NCBI GenBank assembly: GCA_034521575.1
Contig: JAXHMJ010000002.1
Coordinates: forward strand, 1,109,085 to 1,173,084
DNA: 64,000 bases
DNA from: a candidate division KSB1 bacterium
GTDB taxonomy: Bacteria; Zhuqueibacterota; Zhuqueibacteria; Residuimicrobiales; Krinioviventaceae
Reading direction: 5' to 3'
Part shown: one piece after another, positions 37,840-46,529 of the stretch
Numbering within the stretch: position 1 is the stretch's first letter
How the letters are laid out: every line of letters begins with the position of its first letter
Made by a program: the position numbers and the translations under genes
The notes under the pieces: model-generated
Database searches by the model: none
Told to the model about the DNA's origin: nothing
Seen by the model: the letters and a program-made list of their open reading frames with translations, nothing else

Positions 37840-37900
37840 GATGATATTCATACGTATAAAAACAATATTTATACGTAGAGCCAGTCGACATTTATACGTA
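37825..37900 (+). repeat. Four spaced copies of a TATACGTA-type element
   Basis: CTATACGTAGAG, TCATACGTATAA, TTATACGTAGAG and TTATACGTAGAA recur at 37825, 37848, 37869 and 37892, with spacings of 23, 21 and 23 bases. The first copy is inside the last codons of the ligase gene (reading LYVE-stop), so slippage duplication of the gene end is likely. Downstream (37923-37954) CAGCCGGC and GCCGGCTG form an inverted repeat. Confidence 0.7.
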
Positions 37901-37940
37901 GAAAAAAAGCCCGCCCTTTGCCCAGCCGGCCGTCCTCACG

Positions 37941-38045
37941 CTAAATGCCGGCTGCTGTGACATCGCGGAAGGTGATATCCCGGGCAATTCCGCCGCCGGA
38001 AATTTTAATGACTTTAATTTTAATTAGTTTTTTGGGGATGTTCAT
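37941..38045 (-). CDS. Possible 34-residue peptide followed by a hairpin
   Basis: An ATG frame on the minus strand encodes MNIPKKLIKIKVIKISGGGI and RDITFRDVTAAGI, then TAG. Its end lies within an inverted repeat (37923-37954) that continues on the minus strand into GGGCGGGCTTTTTTT, a terminator-like tail. No ribosome site is seen. It may be the 3' remnant of a lost gene whose terminator survives, or a small peptide. Not recognised. Confidence 0.25.
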   Translation of the reverse strand: MNIPKKLIKIKVIKISGGGIARDITFRDVTAAGI

Positions 38046-38164
38046 AATAAACTGTATACGCACGGGTTATCCACTCACGGGAAACAATATAAACACAAGA
38101 AGGAAAGTTGTAGACTATAGCAAATGACATTGCACGCAGACTTTATAAAAAGAAGAGGAATATT

Positions 38165-38986
38165 ATGGTTGATGAACGACAAATTGATGCCAAACTTTGC
38201 AATATAATAAACCGCCTAAAGGTATTTGACAAGAAAAAAGAAATAGATGAAAAGACAAAAGATGAAATAAAGACAACATTGATTAATATGGGTACATTTG
38301 CAGTTCCATCATTGATAGAATTGTTGAAATCTAAAGATACGTGGGTAAGTGGAGATATAGCTGCTTATGTTTTAGGTGAGATAGGTGATAAAAGAGCAAT
38401 TATACCCTTGGCAGATCTATTAGAGGATTCGCAATTGGGAGACAGTGCATATAACGCACTTTTGAAATTTGGTACTGATTGTATATTTGACGTGATAAAA
38501 AGAATTGAAAACAGGATACTCCATCCAATAGATACAGGCTCGTCTACTGGTTTAGTGTCGCTAAACGCATTGAGTGTTATTGGTGAGACACGGTGTGAGG
38601 AATCGAGCGTTTTCCTAAAAAGGTTATTAGATGATTATATGTCAGAAATGCCCAATGAAGATTTTGATCCAACAAAAATGGACTGGAAATACAGGAATGT
38701 CGATTTTTTCCATGTTTTGGATTGCATGGTGAAACAACAGGATAAAAGTGCAATACCTCATATAAAGAAAGCAAGAGATTTTTTCCCAAAAGAATATACT
38801 GAATATTTGATCTGTCAGATCGCTATTGGCAGATTGAAGAAAGGAAAAGTCGAAGGTTTTCTTCCCATGGAAGCAATGGAGATATCTATGCCTTCTGGAA
38901 GAATTATGGATGCATTGTCTGATGGGGAACTCGGATGGGAAGACACTTTTGAAAAAGAGTATGGTGAATATTTGGATGAGGATTAA
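38165..38986 (+). CDS. HEAT-repeat (PBS-lyase-like) protein
   Basis: 273 residues, AT-rich codons. At least two HEAT-like repeats are visible (VPSLIELLKSKDTWVSGDIA, AYVLGEIGDKRAIIPLADLL, SAYNALLKFG). The C-terminal half (ESSVFLKRLLDDYMSEMPNE) is not assigned. GAGGAAT precedes the ATG. A protein-binding scaffold role is likely from the fold; the partner is unknown. It is the first gene of the AT-rich island. Confidence 0.7.
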   Translation: MVDERQIDAKLCNIINRLKVFDKKKEIDEKTKDEIKTTLINMGTFAVPSLIELLKSKDTWVSGDIAAYVLGEIGDKRAIIPLADLLEDSQLGDSAYNALLKFGTDCIFDVIKRIENRILHPIDTGSSTGLVSLNALSVIGETRCEESSVFLKRLLDDYMSEMPNEDFDPTKMDWKYRNVDFFHVLDCMVKQQDKSAIPHIKKARDFFPKEYTEYLICQIAIGRLKKGKVEGFLPMEAMEISMPSGRIMDALSDGELGWEDTFEKEYGEYLDED

Positions 38987-39068
38987 TAATAGAAGACAAG
39001 AAATATATCAACAGTTATTGTTAGCCCTCCCTATTGGCGTATCCATTCGGGGAAGTACATCTTGCAAT

Positions 39069-39269
39069 TTAGGTCATTACCAATGAGGTATTGTTATTTT
39101 TCGTCCAGTTTTTTGGCAACAATTGGTAAAGTTTTTTGTAGGGATGATCAGAAATGCGCGACAAAATATCTTTGAGATACGTAAAGGGTTCAATGTCATA
39201 AAGTTCTGCACTTGCAACCAAAGTATATATACCAGCTGCGTGCTCGGTATAACAACAGTGAATATACAC
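39069..39269 (-). pseudogene. IS66-type transposase, C-terminal fragment
   Basis: The translation EHAAGIYTLVASAELYDIEP followed by FTYLKDILSRISDHPYKKLY and LLPKNW matches the C-terminal IS66 domain (the usual pattern is SL..TC..NG.EP..YL.DVL..LP.....LLPWNW). The N-terminal catalytic part, accessory genes and terminal repeats are absent. It therefore marks an old insertion. It overlaps in antisense the leader of the membrane-protein gene downstream. Confidence 0.75.
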
Positions 39270-39318
39270 AGACGTTACCGTGCATTAGAAAAAACAGTAC
39301 TACTAAACAATAAACGAA

Positions 39319-39635
39319 ATGAATGTTTTTTTATAGCGATAATAATTGGACTTTTAGCAGGATTGATTGACATAATCCCGATGATGATTCAAAAACTGAA
39401 TAAGCGAGATTCGATTTCAGCTTTTTTACATTATTTTGCGCTTGGACTGATTATACCATTTGTGAATTGGAGTATTGCTCCGTGGATAACTGGAATTGTG
39501 ATTGCTCTTTTGACATCTATTCCGATAATGGTAATTGTTTACCCCAGAGATAAAAAAGCGATAATTCCAATGATTGTTTTTTCATTGATTCTTGGGGCTG
39601 GAATTGGAATTGCAGGAGCAAAATTTGTCGGATAA
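39319..39635 (+). CDS. Small integral membrane protein (one frameshift)
   Basis: About 105 residues with three to four hydrophobic segments (IAIIIGLLAGLIDIIPMMI, ALGLIIPFVNW, GIVIALLTSIPIMVIVYP, PMIVFSLILGAGIGIAGAKF). The proper start is the ATG at 39319 if one T is added to the T7 run at 39326-39332, giving MNVFFIAIII; the frame as it stands opens upstream through the transposase fragment. Its stop abuts the ATG of the next gene. Function unknown. Confidence 0.6.
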
Positions 39636-39980
39636 ATGGGCGAACTGATTAAAGAAATACAAAACGGACGGATTCTTAAAAACAATGAAAGTTGGATGTA
39701 TTGCGATAAGTGTAATAAAACTGTAGGTTATTTGTGCTATACAACCTATCAAGACTTTCAATTTGATTTCGTGTGCAAATGTAGAAACCAAGGTTCGTTT
39801 AGACTAAAATATCAAACAGAAAACGGATTGACTAAATCAAACGGAGAACTTGAAACGATAAAAAACATGTTGTGTTGCCCAAATGATGATTCGCCATTAT
39901 TTACAACTGTTGATAAGAATGTGGAAAACGTCAAGTATTCAGTGACTTGTAAGAAATGTTTAACAACCTACGAAAACTAA
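39636..39980 (+). CDS. Cysteine-rich zinc-binding protein, unknown function
   Basis: 114 residues with paired cysteines: CDKC (about 23-26), CKC (about 47-49), CC (about 79-80) and CKKC (about 107-110). This suggests two zinc knuckles. No DNA-binding or enzymatic domain is recognised. It starts directly after the membrane-protein stop, so the two are probably one transcript. Confidence 0.6.
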   Translation: MGELIKEIQNGRILKNNESWMYCDKCNKTVGYLCYTTYQDFQFDFVCKCRNQGSFRLKYQTENGLTKSNGELETIKNMLCCPNDDSPLFTTVDKNVENVKYSVTCKKCLTTYEN

Positions 39981-39984
39981 AAAT

Positions 39985-40464
39985 ATGAATATAAAATTTC
40001 ATTCAACCGTAATAATGACCCAAAACTTTGATAAAATGAAAGCTTTTTATCAGGAGATATTACAGCAAGAAATTGATATTGATTTCGGGAATTGTGTTGG
40101 ATTCAAAAATGGAATATCGCTATGGAAACTTGAAGAAGATTATCCAATAGCCAAACAGCTCGGGAAAACCTACGACCAGTCAGGAAATAAAAATCTTGAA
40201 ATTTGTTTTGAGACAGACGATTACGAAAAAGTCGTGGCGAAACTCATAAAACATGACTTGAGATATTTACATGAGACAATTGAGGAAAGGTGGGGGCAAA
40301 AAACGATTAGATTTTATGACCCTGAAAATAATTTAGTAGAGATTGGTGAGACAATTCCGTGCTTTGTTAAACGGTTTTATAATCAAGGAATGACAGTTGA
40401 GAAAGTGTCTGAAAGGACATCGGTCCCACTTGAAATGGTAATGAAAATATGTCAGGAAGTATAA
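39985..40464 (+). CDS. Glyoxalase/bleomycin-resistance (VOC) superfamily protein
   Basis: 159 residues. Typical beta-alpha-beta-beta modules: HSTVIMTQNFDKMKAFYQEI, FGNCVGFKNGISLW, then LEICFETDDYEKVVAKLIKH and IRFYDPENNLVEIGE with the usual metal-binding or structural Glu. An extra C-terminal extension (MTVEKVSERTSVPLEMVMKI) looks like a short helix-turn-helix. The substrate is unknown. It follows the zinc-knuckle gene after four bases. Confidence 0.75.
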   Translation: MNIKFHSTVIMTQNFDKMKAFYQEILQQEIDIDFGNCVGFKNGISLWKLEEDYPIAKQLGKTYDQSGNKNLEICFETDDYEKVVAKLIKHDLRYLHETIEERWGQKTIRFYDPENNLVEIGETIPCFVKRFYNQGMTVEKVSERTSVPLEMVMKICQEV

Positions 40465-40865
40465 AATATCAAAGAATGATTGCTCCTTGTGGAATGAATT
40501 GTGGACTTTGCATAGGGTATCTTCGAAAAAGAAAACCCTGTAGTGGTTGTTTGGGCAATAATGATATAAACAAGTCTGATGGTTGCAAGAGCTGCTCTGT
40601 GGTTACTTGTGAGCATTTAGCCAAGACAGAATCTGGATTCTGTTATGAGTGTTCGAAATATCCCTGTCGAAGATTAAAAACACTTGATAATCGCTATAGT
40701 ACGAAATACGGTATGAGCATGTTTGAGAATCTTGCTTTCATTAAAGAGAATGGGTTGGATAATTTTCTAAAATCAGAAGAGAAAAAGTGGACTTATCCGA
40801 ATTGTGGCTCAGGGTTGAGTGTTCATAGAGACAATTGTTTAATATGTGACTACAAATACAGATGA
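40449..40865 (+). CDS. DUF3795-like cysteine-rich protein
   Basis: 138 residues with many cysteines arranged as in DUF3795 (MIAPCGMNCGLCIGY, CSGCLGN, CKSC, CEHL, CYECSKYPC) and a last CPNC-like YPNCGSG with CLIC. It probably binds zinc or Fe-S. The start overlaps the end of the VOC gene by 16 bases. Members are common in anaerobes; the function is unknown. Confidence 0.7.
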   Translation: MSGSIKYQRMIAPCGMNCGLCIGYLRKRKPCSGCLGNNDINKSDGCKSCSVVTCEHLAKTESGFCYECSKYPCRRLKTLDNRYSTKYGMSMFENLAFIKENGLDNFLKSEEKKWTYPNCGSGLSVHRDNCLICDYKYR

Positions 40866-40893
40866 ATAATTTCTGACGAGCATTAATGATAAA

Positions 40894-41336
40894 ATGAGAG
40901 TAGAGAAAATCACCAAGAACAAAAAGCAATACCTTGATTTATTGCTGTTAGCAGACGAGTCAGAGAATATGATTGATAGATATTTGGAAAGTGGTGATAT
41001 GTTTTGTTTGCACTATTTGATGATGATTTGAAGACTGTTTCTGTTGTTGCAGCGATAGACAAAGAAACCTGCGAATTGAAAAACATTGCAACATATGAGA
41101 AATATCAGGGCAGAGGATACGGCAAAGCGTTGATAAAATATATTTCTGATTTTTACAAAAATGACTATAAAATAATGCTGGTCGGAACAGGCGATACCCC
41201 GGCAATTTTGTCGTTTCATGAAAATTGCAGATTTGAAATATCACATCGATTAAAGAATTTTTATACTGACAATTACGACCACCCAATGTTTGAAGACGGA
41301 ATACAACTTATTGACATGGTTTATCTGAAAAAATAA
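40894..41336 (+). CDS. GNAT-family acetyltransferase (one frameshift)
   Basis: About 147 residues. The N-terminal part from ATG 40894 ([20 protein letters not shown]) joins, after adding one T in the TTTT at 41002-41005, to [19 protein letters not shown]. The acetyl-CoA site is [14 protein letters not shown]; then [19 protein letters not shown]. The acceptor substrate is unknown. It has AT-rich codons like its neighbours. Confidence 0.72.
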
Positions 41337-41440
41337 TTGTAAATGCTTGCTTCTTAAACTGGGAATAGTATCATGGCTGGGAACTGTACAACGATTTTTT
41401 TAAACAAGAAAAAGTAAAAAAAGCCGAACAGAATATTCAA

Positions 41441-41704
41441 ATGAATAGCATTAAGATAAGACAGGCAGTAGAAGGAGATGTTAGTCAGATAACGCAACTA
41501 TTTTTTGATACGATTCAAAACATCAATATAAGGGATTATTCCCAAGTAGAGGTTGACGATTGGTCGTCATGAAAAGTGGACATTGGTAAGTGGAAAGAAA
41601 AGATGCAAGAACAATGTTTTGTTGTAGCAGAAATAAAAAACAAGATTGTAGGTTGTAGTTCTCAAACAAATACTTGGACACATGGTAGATTCAGCTTCAA
41701 ATAA
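41441..41704 (+). pseudogene. Broken GNAT-family acetyltransferase
   Basis: From ATG 41441 the frame reads NSIKIRQAVEGDVSQITQLF, then meets TGA at 41570-41572, and continues in the same frame as KVDIGKWKEKMQEQCFVVAE and KIVGCSS before ending at 41704. The acetyl-CoA-binding half is missing. It resembles the first half of a GNAT domain and is most likely a decayed gene; the TGA alone could be an error. Bases 41705-41833 hold nothing I recognise. Confidence 0.6.
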
Positions 41705-41833
41705 TACTCATCGGATTATTTATTTACAATACCAGAAAAGCCCATTGAGATTTCCAAATTACGTGACAAAAAAGAATAACGACAGGTGGATTGCCATACA
41801 AGATTACCAAAACGAGAAATGGGATGATTCAAT

Positions 41834-42312
41834 TCAAGTTGATCGCCAAAATGCGGGCGCACCAACAGATAAAAAGAAAACAATCAAAGCAATTAAAAAG
41901 AAAAAAGCGCCAACAGCTTCCGAGTAATCCAGGATGCCCAATCGGGAAAGCATATAATACCAATCATGCGTGCCGTTGCCCAGTAATCGCAAAGCCCAAG
42001 TCTCTGCATCTCCGGCGTACACGCTGATATTGAGGAAATTATGCCCAAGCCAGAAAAGAGAAACCTGTGTGCCGGTCAGATAACCCGATTTTAAAAAATA
42101 CCAAACGATTAAAGAGGGCAGCAATATCTGCATCAACGTGCCGCCGGCCATAAAAATAAATTGCCCAAAAAATAAAAAAACACATGTCCGGCCTCATGAA
42201 TCACAAGATCGGCATTATCCAACAAGGTGTATTTACCATGATTGATACAATAATAAAGCGATAATGGCAACAATATAATTGAAATTTTCCACTTCCGAAT
42301 AAAGGTCCGCAC
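41834..42312 (-). CDS. Membrane protein with HEAGH zinc-protease motif (one frameshift)
   Basis: About 160 residues. From GTG 42312 (GGAG upstream): RTFIRKWKISIILLPLSLYY, then DNADLVIHEAGHVFF with the HExxH signature in a hydrophobic setting. After a break in the T-rich run near 42155-42180 it reads AGGTLMQILLPSLIVWYFLK, FWLGHNFLNISVYAGD and GNGTHDWYYMLSRLGIL. This is a family of multi-helix membrane proteins with an M50-like motif, common in Bacteroidetes. No protease activity can be claimed from sequence alone. Confidence 0.65.
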
Positions 42313-42490
42313 TCAGGCTCCGGTTTTGCAGGATCGTGTTTAAAGCCACATTTTATGCCAACCTTAAACGTAAGACTCCTGGTTAAAAAATACAAGACAA
42401 AACTATCTCCGGCTCTCTAAAAATGCATCTTGACTTTCAATTATAATTTTTATATATTTATTTGTTTTATGAACCAAACTTTTACCAGTT

Positions 42491-43012
42491 ATGAACTCTG
42501 ATTTTGATACAACCACTCAGGAATATATAGAAGTTATCTTTTCACTGGAACAAGATAAGCACATTGTACGCGTGACCGATATCGCAAGTCGCCGTGGAGT
42601 GACCAAATCAAGCGTTTCTCTGGTTTTAAATCAGCTGCAGAAAAAAGATCTGGTTCACAGAAAACAGTATGGTCACATTCACCTGACGCCCCTGGGACGC
42701 CAACTGGCGGAGCATTTGGAAACACGGCATCAAACGATCAAGAACATGCTCGTCAAAGTTCTCGATCTTGATGAAGAAACCGCCGATCATGACGCGTGTG
42801 AACTTGAGCATGTTATCAGCAGTAAAACGCTGAACAAAATCAATCAGTTCCTGCAGTTCATTGACCAGTGCAATCAACCCTGGGATAAAATTCTCAAAGT
42901 TTATCATGACTGCAGTATTTATAATAAAGGCGTAAACACCTGTGAACAATGTCCACAAATTGAAATTTATGAATCGAAAGCACGGAAAACACCAACACGC
43001 TCATTGTCATAA
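42491..43012 (+). CDS. DtxR/MntR-family metal-dependent regulator
   Basis: 173 residues. N-terminal winged helix (QEYIEVIFSLEQDKHIVRVT, DIASRRGVTKSSVSLVLNQL) and dimerisation/metal domain (GRQLAEHLETRHQTIKNMLV, ACELEHVISSKTLNKI) with the family's His/Glu/Cys-like ligands. A Cys pair CEQC lies near the end. Its 3' end overlaps feoA, so it probably represses the Feo genes with bound Fe2+ (inference from family and position). Confidence 0.87.
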   Translation: MNSDFDTTTQEYIEVIFSLEQDKHIVRVTDIASRRGVTKSSVSLVLNQLQKKDLVHRKQYGHIHLTPLGRQLAEHLETRHQTIKNMLVKVLDLDEETADHDACELEHVISSKTLNKINQFLQFIDQCNQPWDKILKVYHDCSIYNKGVNTCEQCPQIEIYESKARKTPTRSLS

Positions 43013-43256
43013 GACTGACAACTTTACTCTTGATAAAGTGGAGCCCAACCAAACGATCAAAGTAAGAAGCATTATCGGAGGTTGGCATATAAGACAGAGA
43101 CTTGATCAGCTGGGTATTTATATCGGGATACAAGCCACTGTAAAACAGGGCGGTCCCTTTGGCGGTCCTGTACTTTTGTCAATGCGCCATTCCACAATCG
43201 CACTCGGACGCCGAATGGCGTCTCACATCATTGTAGAACTTGTAGATCAAACATGA
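42969..43256 (+). CDS. feoA: Ferrous iron transport protein FeoA
   Basis: SH3-like cytoplasmic protein that supports FeoB. A core of about 75 residues (LDKVEPNQTIKVRSIIGG, RQRLDQLGIYIGIQATV, STIALGRRMASHIIVELV) is preceded by a His-rich stretch (KHGKHQHAHCHKTD) that could bind metal. It overlaps the end of the DtxR gene. Its TGA overlaps the ATG of feoB (ATGA). Confidence 0.9.
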   Translation: MNRKHGKHQHAHCHKTDNFTLDKVEPNQTIKVRSIIGGWHIRQRLDQLGIYIGIQATVKQGGPFGGPVLLSMRHSTIALGRRMASHIIVELVDQT

Positions 43257-45209
43257 CCCAACAGCATTCCAGGCAAAACCTGCACCCGCACCCTCAATTC
43301 TTACTGGTTGGACAGCCCAATTGCGGTAAAAGCACTCTTTTTAACAAAGTGGCCGGCTATCGTTCAGTGGCCACCAATTTCCCCGGCGCAACGGTTGAAT
43401 ACACCAAAAGCCACGTTACTATCAATAACCGCATTTGTAATCTTGTGGATATTCCCGGAATATACTCAATCACGTCCATGGACGCCGCGGCTGAGGAAGC
43501 AAAAAAATTCCTTTTAAATGAACGCAATGATGTGATCATCAATATAATTGATGCCTCGCAGCTGGCACGCAGTCTCGAACTTACCCTCCAGCTTTTGGAA
43601 TTACGAATCCCCATGATCCTCTGTCTGAATATGATGGACGAAGCCAGCCGCAAAGGCATAGAAATCGACACGGAAAAACTCGAGTCCATTCTGCAAATCC
43701 CGGTGATCCCCGCCATCAGCACCCAGGGCACAGGCCTGGACGAGCTTTTTGATGCAGCGTTTTCCTGTTTTCAGGCTCCCTGCCGGGGCAAGTCGGTTCC
43801 CATGGCCCGGCATGTTGAAGAAAAAATCAAATCTCTGGAAAGTCAACTGACAGAACACATGAGCGCAGCCATAAAATCCCGGCCGCGTCTGTATTCGATT
43901 AAACTCCTGGAAAACGATCCCTATTTTAAAGATCAAATCAGCGCTGATCAGCCGCTCAACCATAAAGTTTCGATTTTACAAGATCAATTGGAATCAGAAC
44001 ATGGCGTGCCGGCGGATCAGGTGATTGCCAATGAGCGCCACTCCGGAGCTTTGCTGCTGTTTGAGAAAGTGGCAGATGTAAAATCTCCGGTCAAACGCTG
44101 GTTTGACCGGATCGATTCCCTGCTCTTGCATCCGGTTTGGGGGCTATTGATCATGTTGGGGATATTGGCGCTGTTTTTTATTTTTGTATTCAAGTTCGGC
44201 GGCCTGGTCGAAGAACCCTTGCTGGAGGCATTGACTGCCGGTGTTGATCTCATTGTGTCCCGGTTTGCAGAGCATGTATTTTGGGCCAAAATTGTTCAGG
44301 GAGCCCTGCAGGGAATTGTCGGGGGCATCGCTATTGTACTCCCTTACCTCCTGCCCTTTCTGCTGGGCATGGCCGTCATAGAGGATATCGGTTACCTGCC
44401 GCGCATTGCATTTCTCACAGACAGCCTCATGCACAAAATCGGGTTACACGGCACGGCAGTGGTTCCGGCGTTGCTCGGTTACGGATGCAGTGTTCCGGCT
44501 GTGATGGCAACACGCATCTTGTCCAATTCCCGCGACCGGTTCATCGCCACAGTGGTTGCTGTTCTGATACCGTGTTCCGCCCGAATGACCATTATTATGG
44601 GACTGGTGGGCTATTATCTGGGAGGACTGGCTGTCTTTGGAATTTATATTCTCAACCTGATCGTCATTATCATTACAGGCTCGATTATGAGCCGCCTGCT
44701 GCCAACGGACTCGCCCGGCATGATTATGGAAATGCCCGATTATCACAAACCGGTTCTCAAGGTCATACTTCGCCAAGACCTGGCTGAGAATGCGCGATTT
44801 TATCACTGTGGCCTGGCCTCTGCTGATTGTCGGCAGTCTGGTGCTTAATATCGCCCAATGGCAGAACTGGGATGATGTGATCAATCAGGTGCTGCTTCCC
44901 CTGACCCGGTTACTCGACCTGCCGCCGGAAACCGCCACAACCCTGATTTTCGGAATTCTGCGTAAGGAATTGTCCATGCTCATGTTGTTCCAGGCGCTCG
45001 GCACCACCGACGTATCGGCGGTTATGACCCACACTCAAATCCTGGTCTTTACACTGTTTGTGGTCTTTTATATTCCCTGTCTGGCCACGCTTGGCGTTAT
45101 GGGAAAGGAAGTCGGATGGAAACACACCTTGGTAGCTATTCTGATTACCATTGTACTGGCCATTTCGATTGCATTACTGGGACGTGGTTTCGGCCTCTTG
45201 TTTCTCTAG
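43253..45209 (+). CDS. feoB: Ferrous iron transport protein FeoB (one frameshift)
   Basis: GTP-driven Fe2+ importer of the inner membrane, about 651 residues. G domain: GQPNCGKSTLFNKVAG (G1), the G2 region NFPGATVEY, DIPGIYSI (G3), LNMMDEA (G4). After the GDI region come membrane gates with GYGCSVPAVMATR and PCSARMTI. The frame breaks near 44773 (CGCCAAGACC); removing an A gives RQTWLRMRDFITVAWPLLIV. The last helices run to GRGFGLLFL. It ends two bases before the convergent DUF89 gene. Confidence 0.93.
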
Positions 45210-45211
45210 CA

Positions 45212-46060
45212 TTAATACCGGTCCGATCGTTTTACGATAAAATCTCCCTTGCTCACGCCCAAGCGAGCAGCGATAACGTTGCATTTTGCCACGAGTATAA
45301 AAAAGACAGGCGCCGGAATATCAATCAATCCTTCCAGGTTTCCCTGGCCTTTTGAAAGGATAACATCCGCTTTTTAAAAACAGACCTAAACTCTTCTGAG
45401 ACATTCTCCCATACCGCGCCGGGGGCATTGTCCCCGGTGGTGATAATCTGTGCCTTTTCATTCAATCCTACCATCTTTGCGTCATCCAGAGTCGCGTCAT
45501 TCAAAACAGGCGCGCCGCGTACTGCAAAATACAAATTCGGATGCGCTATAGCTTCGACAAACAATTCATCTAAAACGATCTCTCCGCAGTTGTCGCCGAC
45601 ATACAACACCGTTTCTGCTGTCTTTAGATCGCTGCGCAAACGCTCCGAATCATCAATGGCCAGGTCCGAATGCACCACCCGATCCAGGGTTTCTCTAATA
45701 TCCAGTTGCTCCTGAGCGCCGAAATCAATGACATTGCCTGCCATCGCTATTCGTAATGCCATATTGAACGGATCATCGGCAGTATTGATCATCTTTTTCA
45801 ACTCATCGTGATGCTGCATCATCTTTTGATTATGTTCTGCTTTTATTTCATGATAGGGATCCTCGAAATTCAGATTTCCGGATCATCTGGTGCATTTCCC
45901 GGGCCATATCAGGCGGTGACTGATCATAGTTCTCATCCGCCAGATATTGTAAAAGATGCCGCATGGCGGGTTCTTTTTCAGATTCGGGTATGCTCCCTGA
46001 TTTTAAAAGCCGCAAAAAACTGTTTACCGTACAGGGGATACAGTCCAGTGTGATATTCAA
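45212..46060 (-). CDS. DUF89 (ARMT1/damage-control phosphatase) family protein (two frameshifts)
   Basis: About 282 residues. N-terminal CIPC motif (NITLDCIPCTVNSFLRLL), DPYHEIKAEHN, the family signature GDNCGEIVLDEL (usual DNxGE) and LNDATLDDAKMVG. The end after the second break reads ILSKGQGNLEGLID, VAKCNVIAARLGVSKGDF. The breaks are near 45870-45885 and in the T5/A5 run near 45371-45380. Members with this CxxC-type N-terminus are metal-dependent phosphatases acting on sugar phosphates or damaged metabolites; the substrate is not known here. Confidence 0.85.
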
Positions 46061-46529
46061 GAATGACCTCCTTTTTAGCGTATAAATTAGTCTCTAATTT
46101 ACGGTTTTCCAGAACGAATATCAAGACAATGTCGGTTACTTTTTCACGAGTTTTTCTTCGCTTGCCTTTGTATCTCACGCTTCTGCTTTTAATATTTACC
46201 CACTCGAAACCATATAGAGCCAATCAACTTTTACTCTTACACAAGGGAGTATTTTTATAGACATTCAAGTATCCAGCTGTGGTAAACATGCAACATTAAA
46301 ATCAATTTTCAAAGCAACAGATTCGTTATTCCCCGGCCGAAATCCTGATTGATTGATCTTACTCCTTGTTATTTATTCACTTGCCACTACTCCCTTTTCT
46401 ATCCAATACCCGCTGCTCTGAACCTTAATTTATTTGCAAATCTATTGTGATCAGGTATGATTTATGCAGAAACCGGTTCAAAGATACCCTATAACCACCT
46501 TTTATAGTATTGTAATTTATAAAGATACT
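46061..46529. other. Intergenic region with a small palindrome
   Basis: AT-rich divergent region between the DUF89 gene and the ABC transporter. AAATTAG (46084-46090) and CTAATTT (46094-46100) form an inverted repeat 24 bases upstream of the DUF89 start, a possible operator. A short open frame (46063-46260) shows no coding signs. No RNA or repeat is recognised. Confidence 0.4.

Noticed and set aside
37825..37900. CRISPR array
   Set aside because: Repeat units are about 12 bases, degenerate and only four in number, with 21-23 base periodicity and no cas genes.
38165..41336. Integron cassette array
   Set aside because: Small cassette-like genes are present, but I found no pair of attC-type core sites or imperfect palindromes between them and no integrase.
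41570..41572. TGA in the GNAT fragment as selenocysteine
   Set aside because: The gene is already incomplete, GNAT enzymes do not use selenocysteine, and no SECIS-like hairpin follows.
46063..46260. Possible gene in the DUF89-ABC transporter intergenic region
   Set aside because: Low complexity, no ribosome site, and translation shows no domain or clear membrane pattern.
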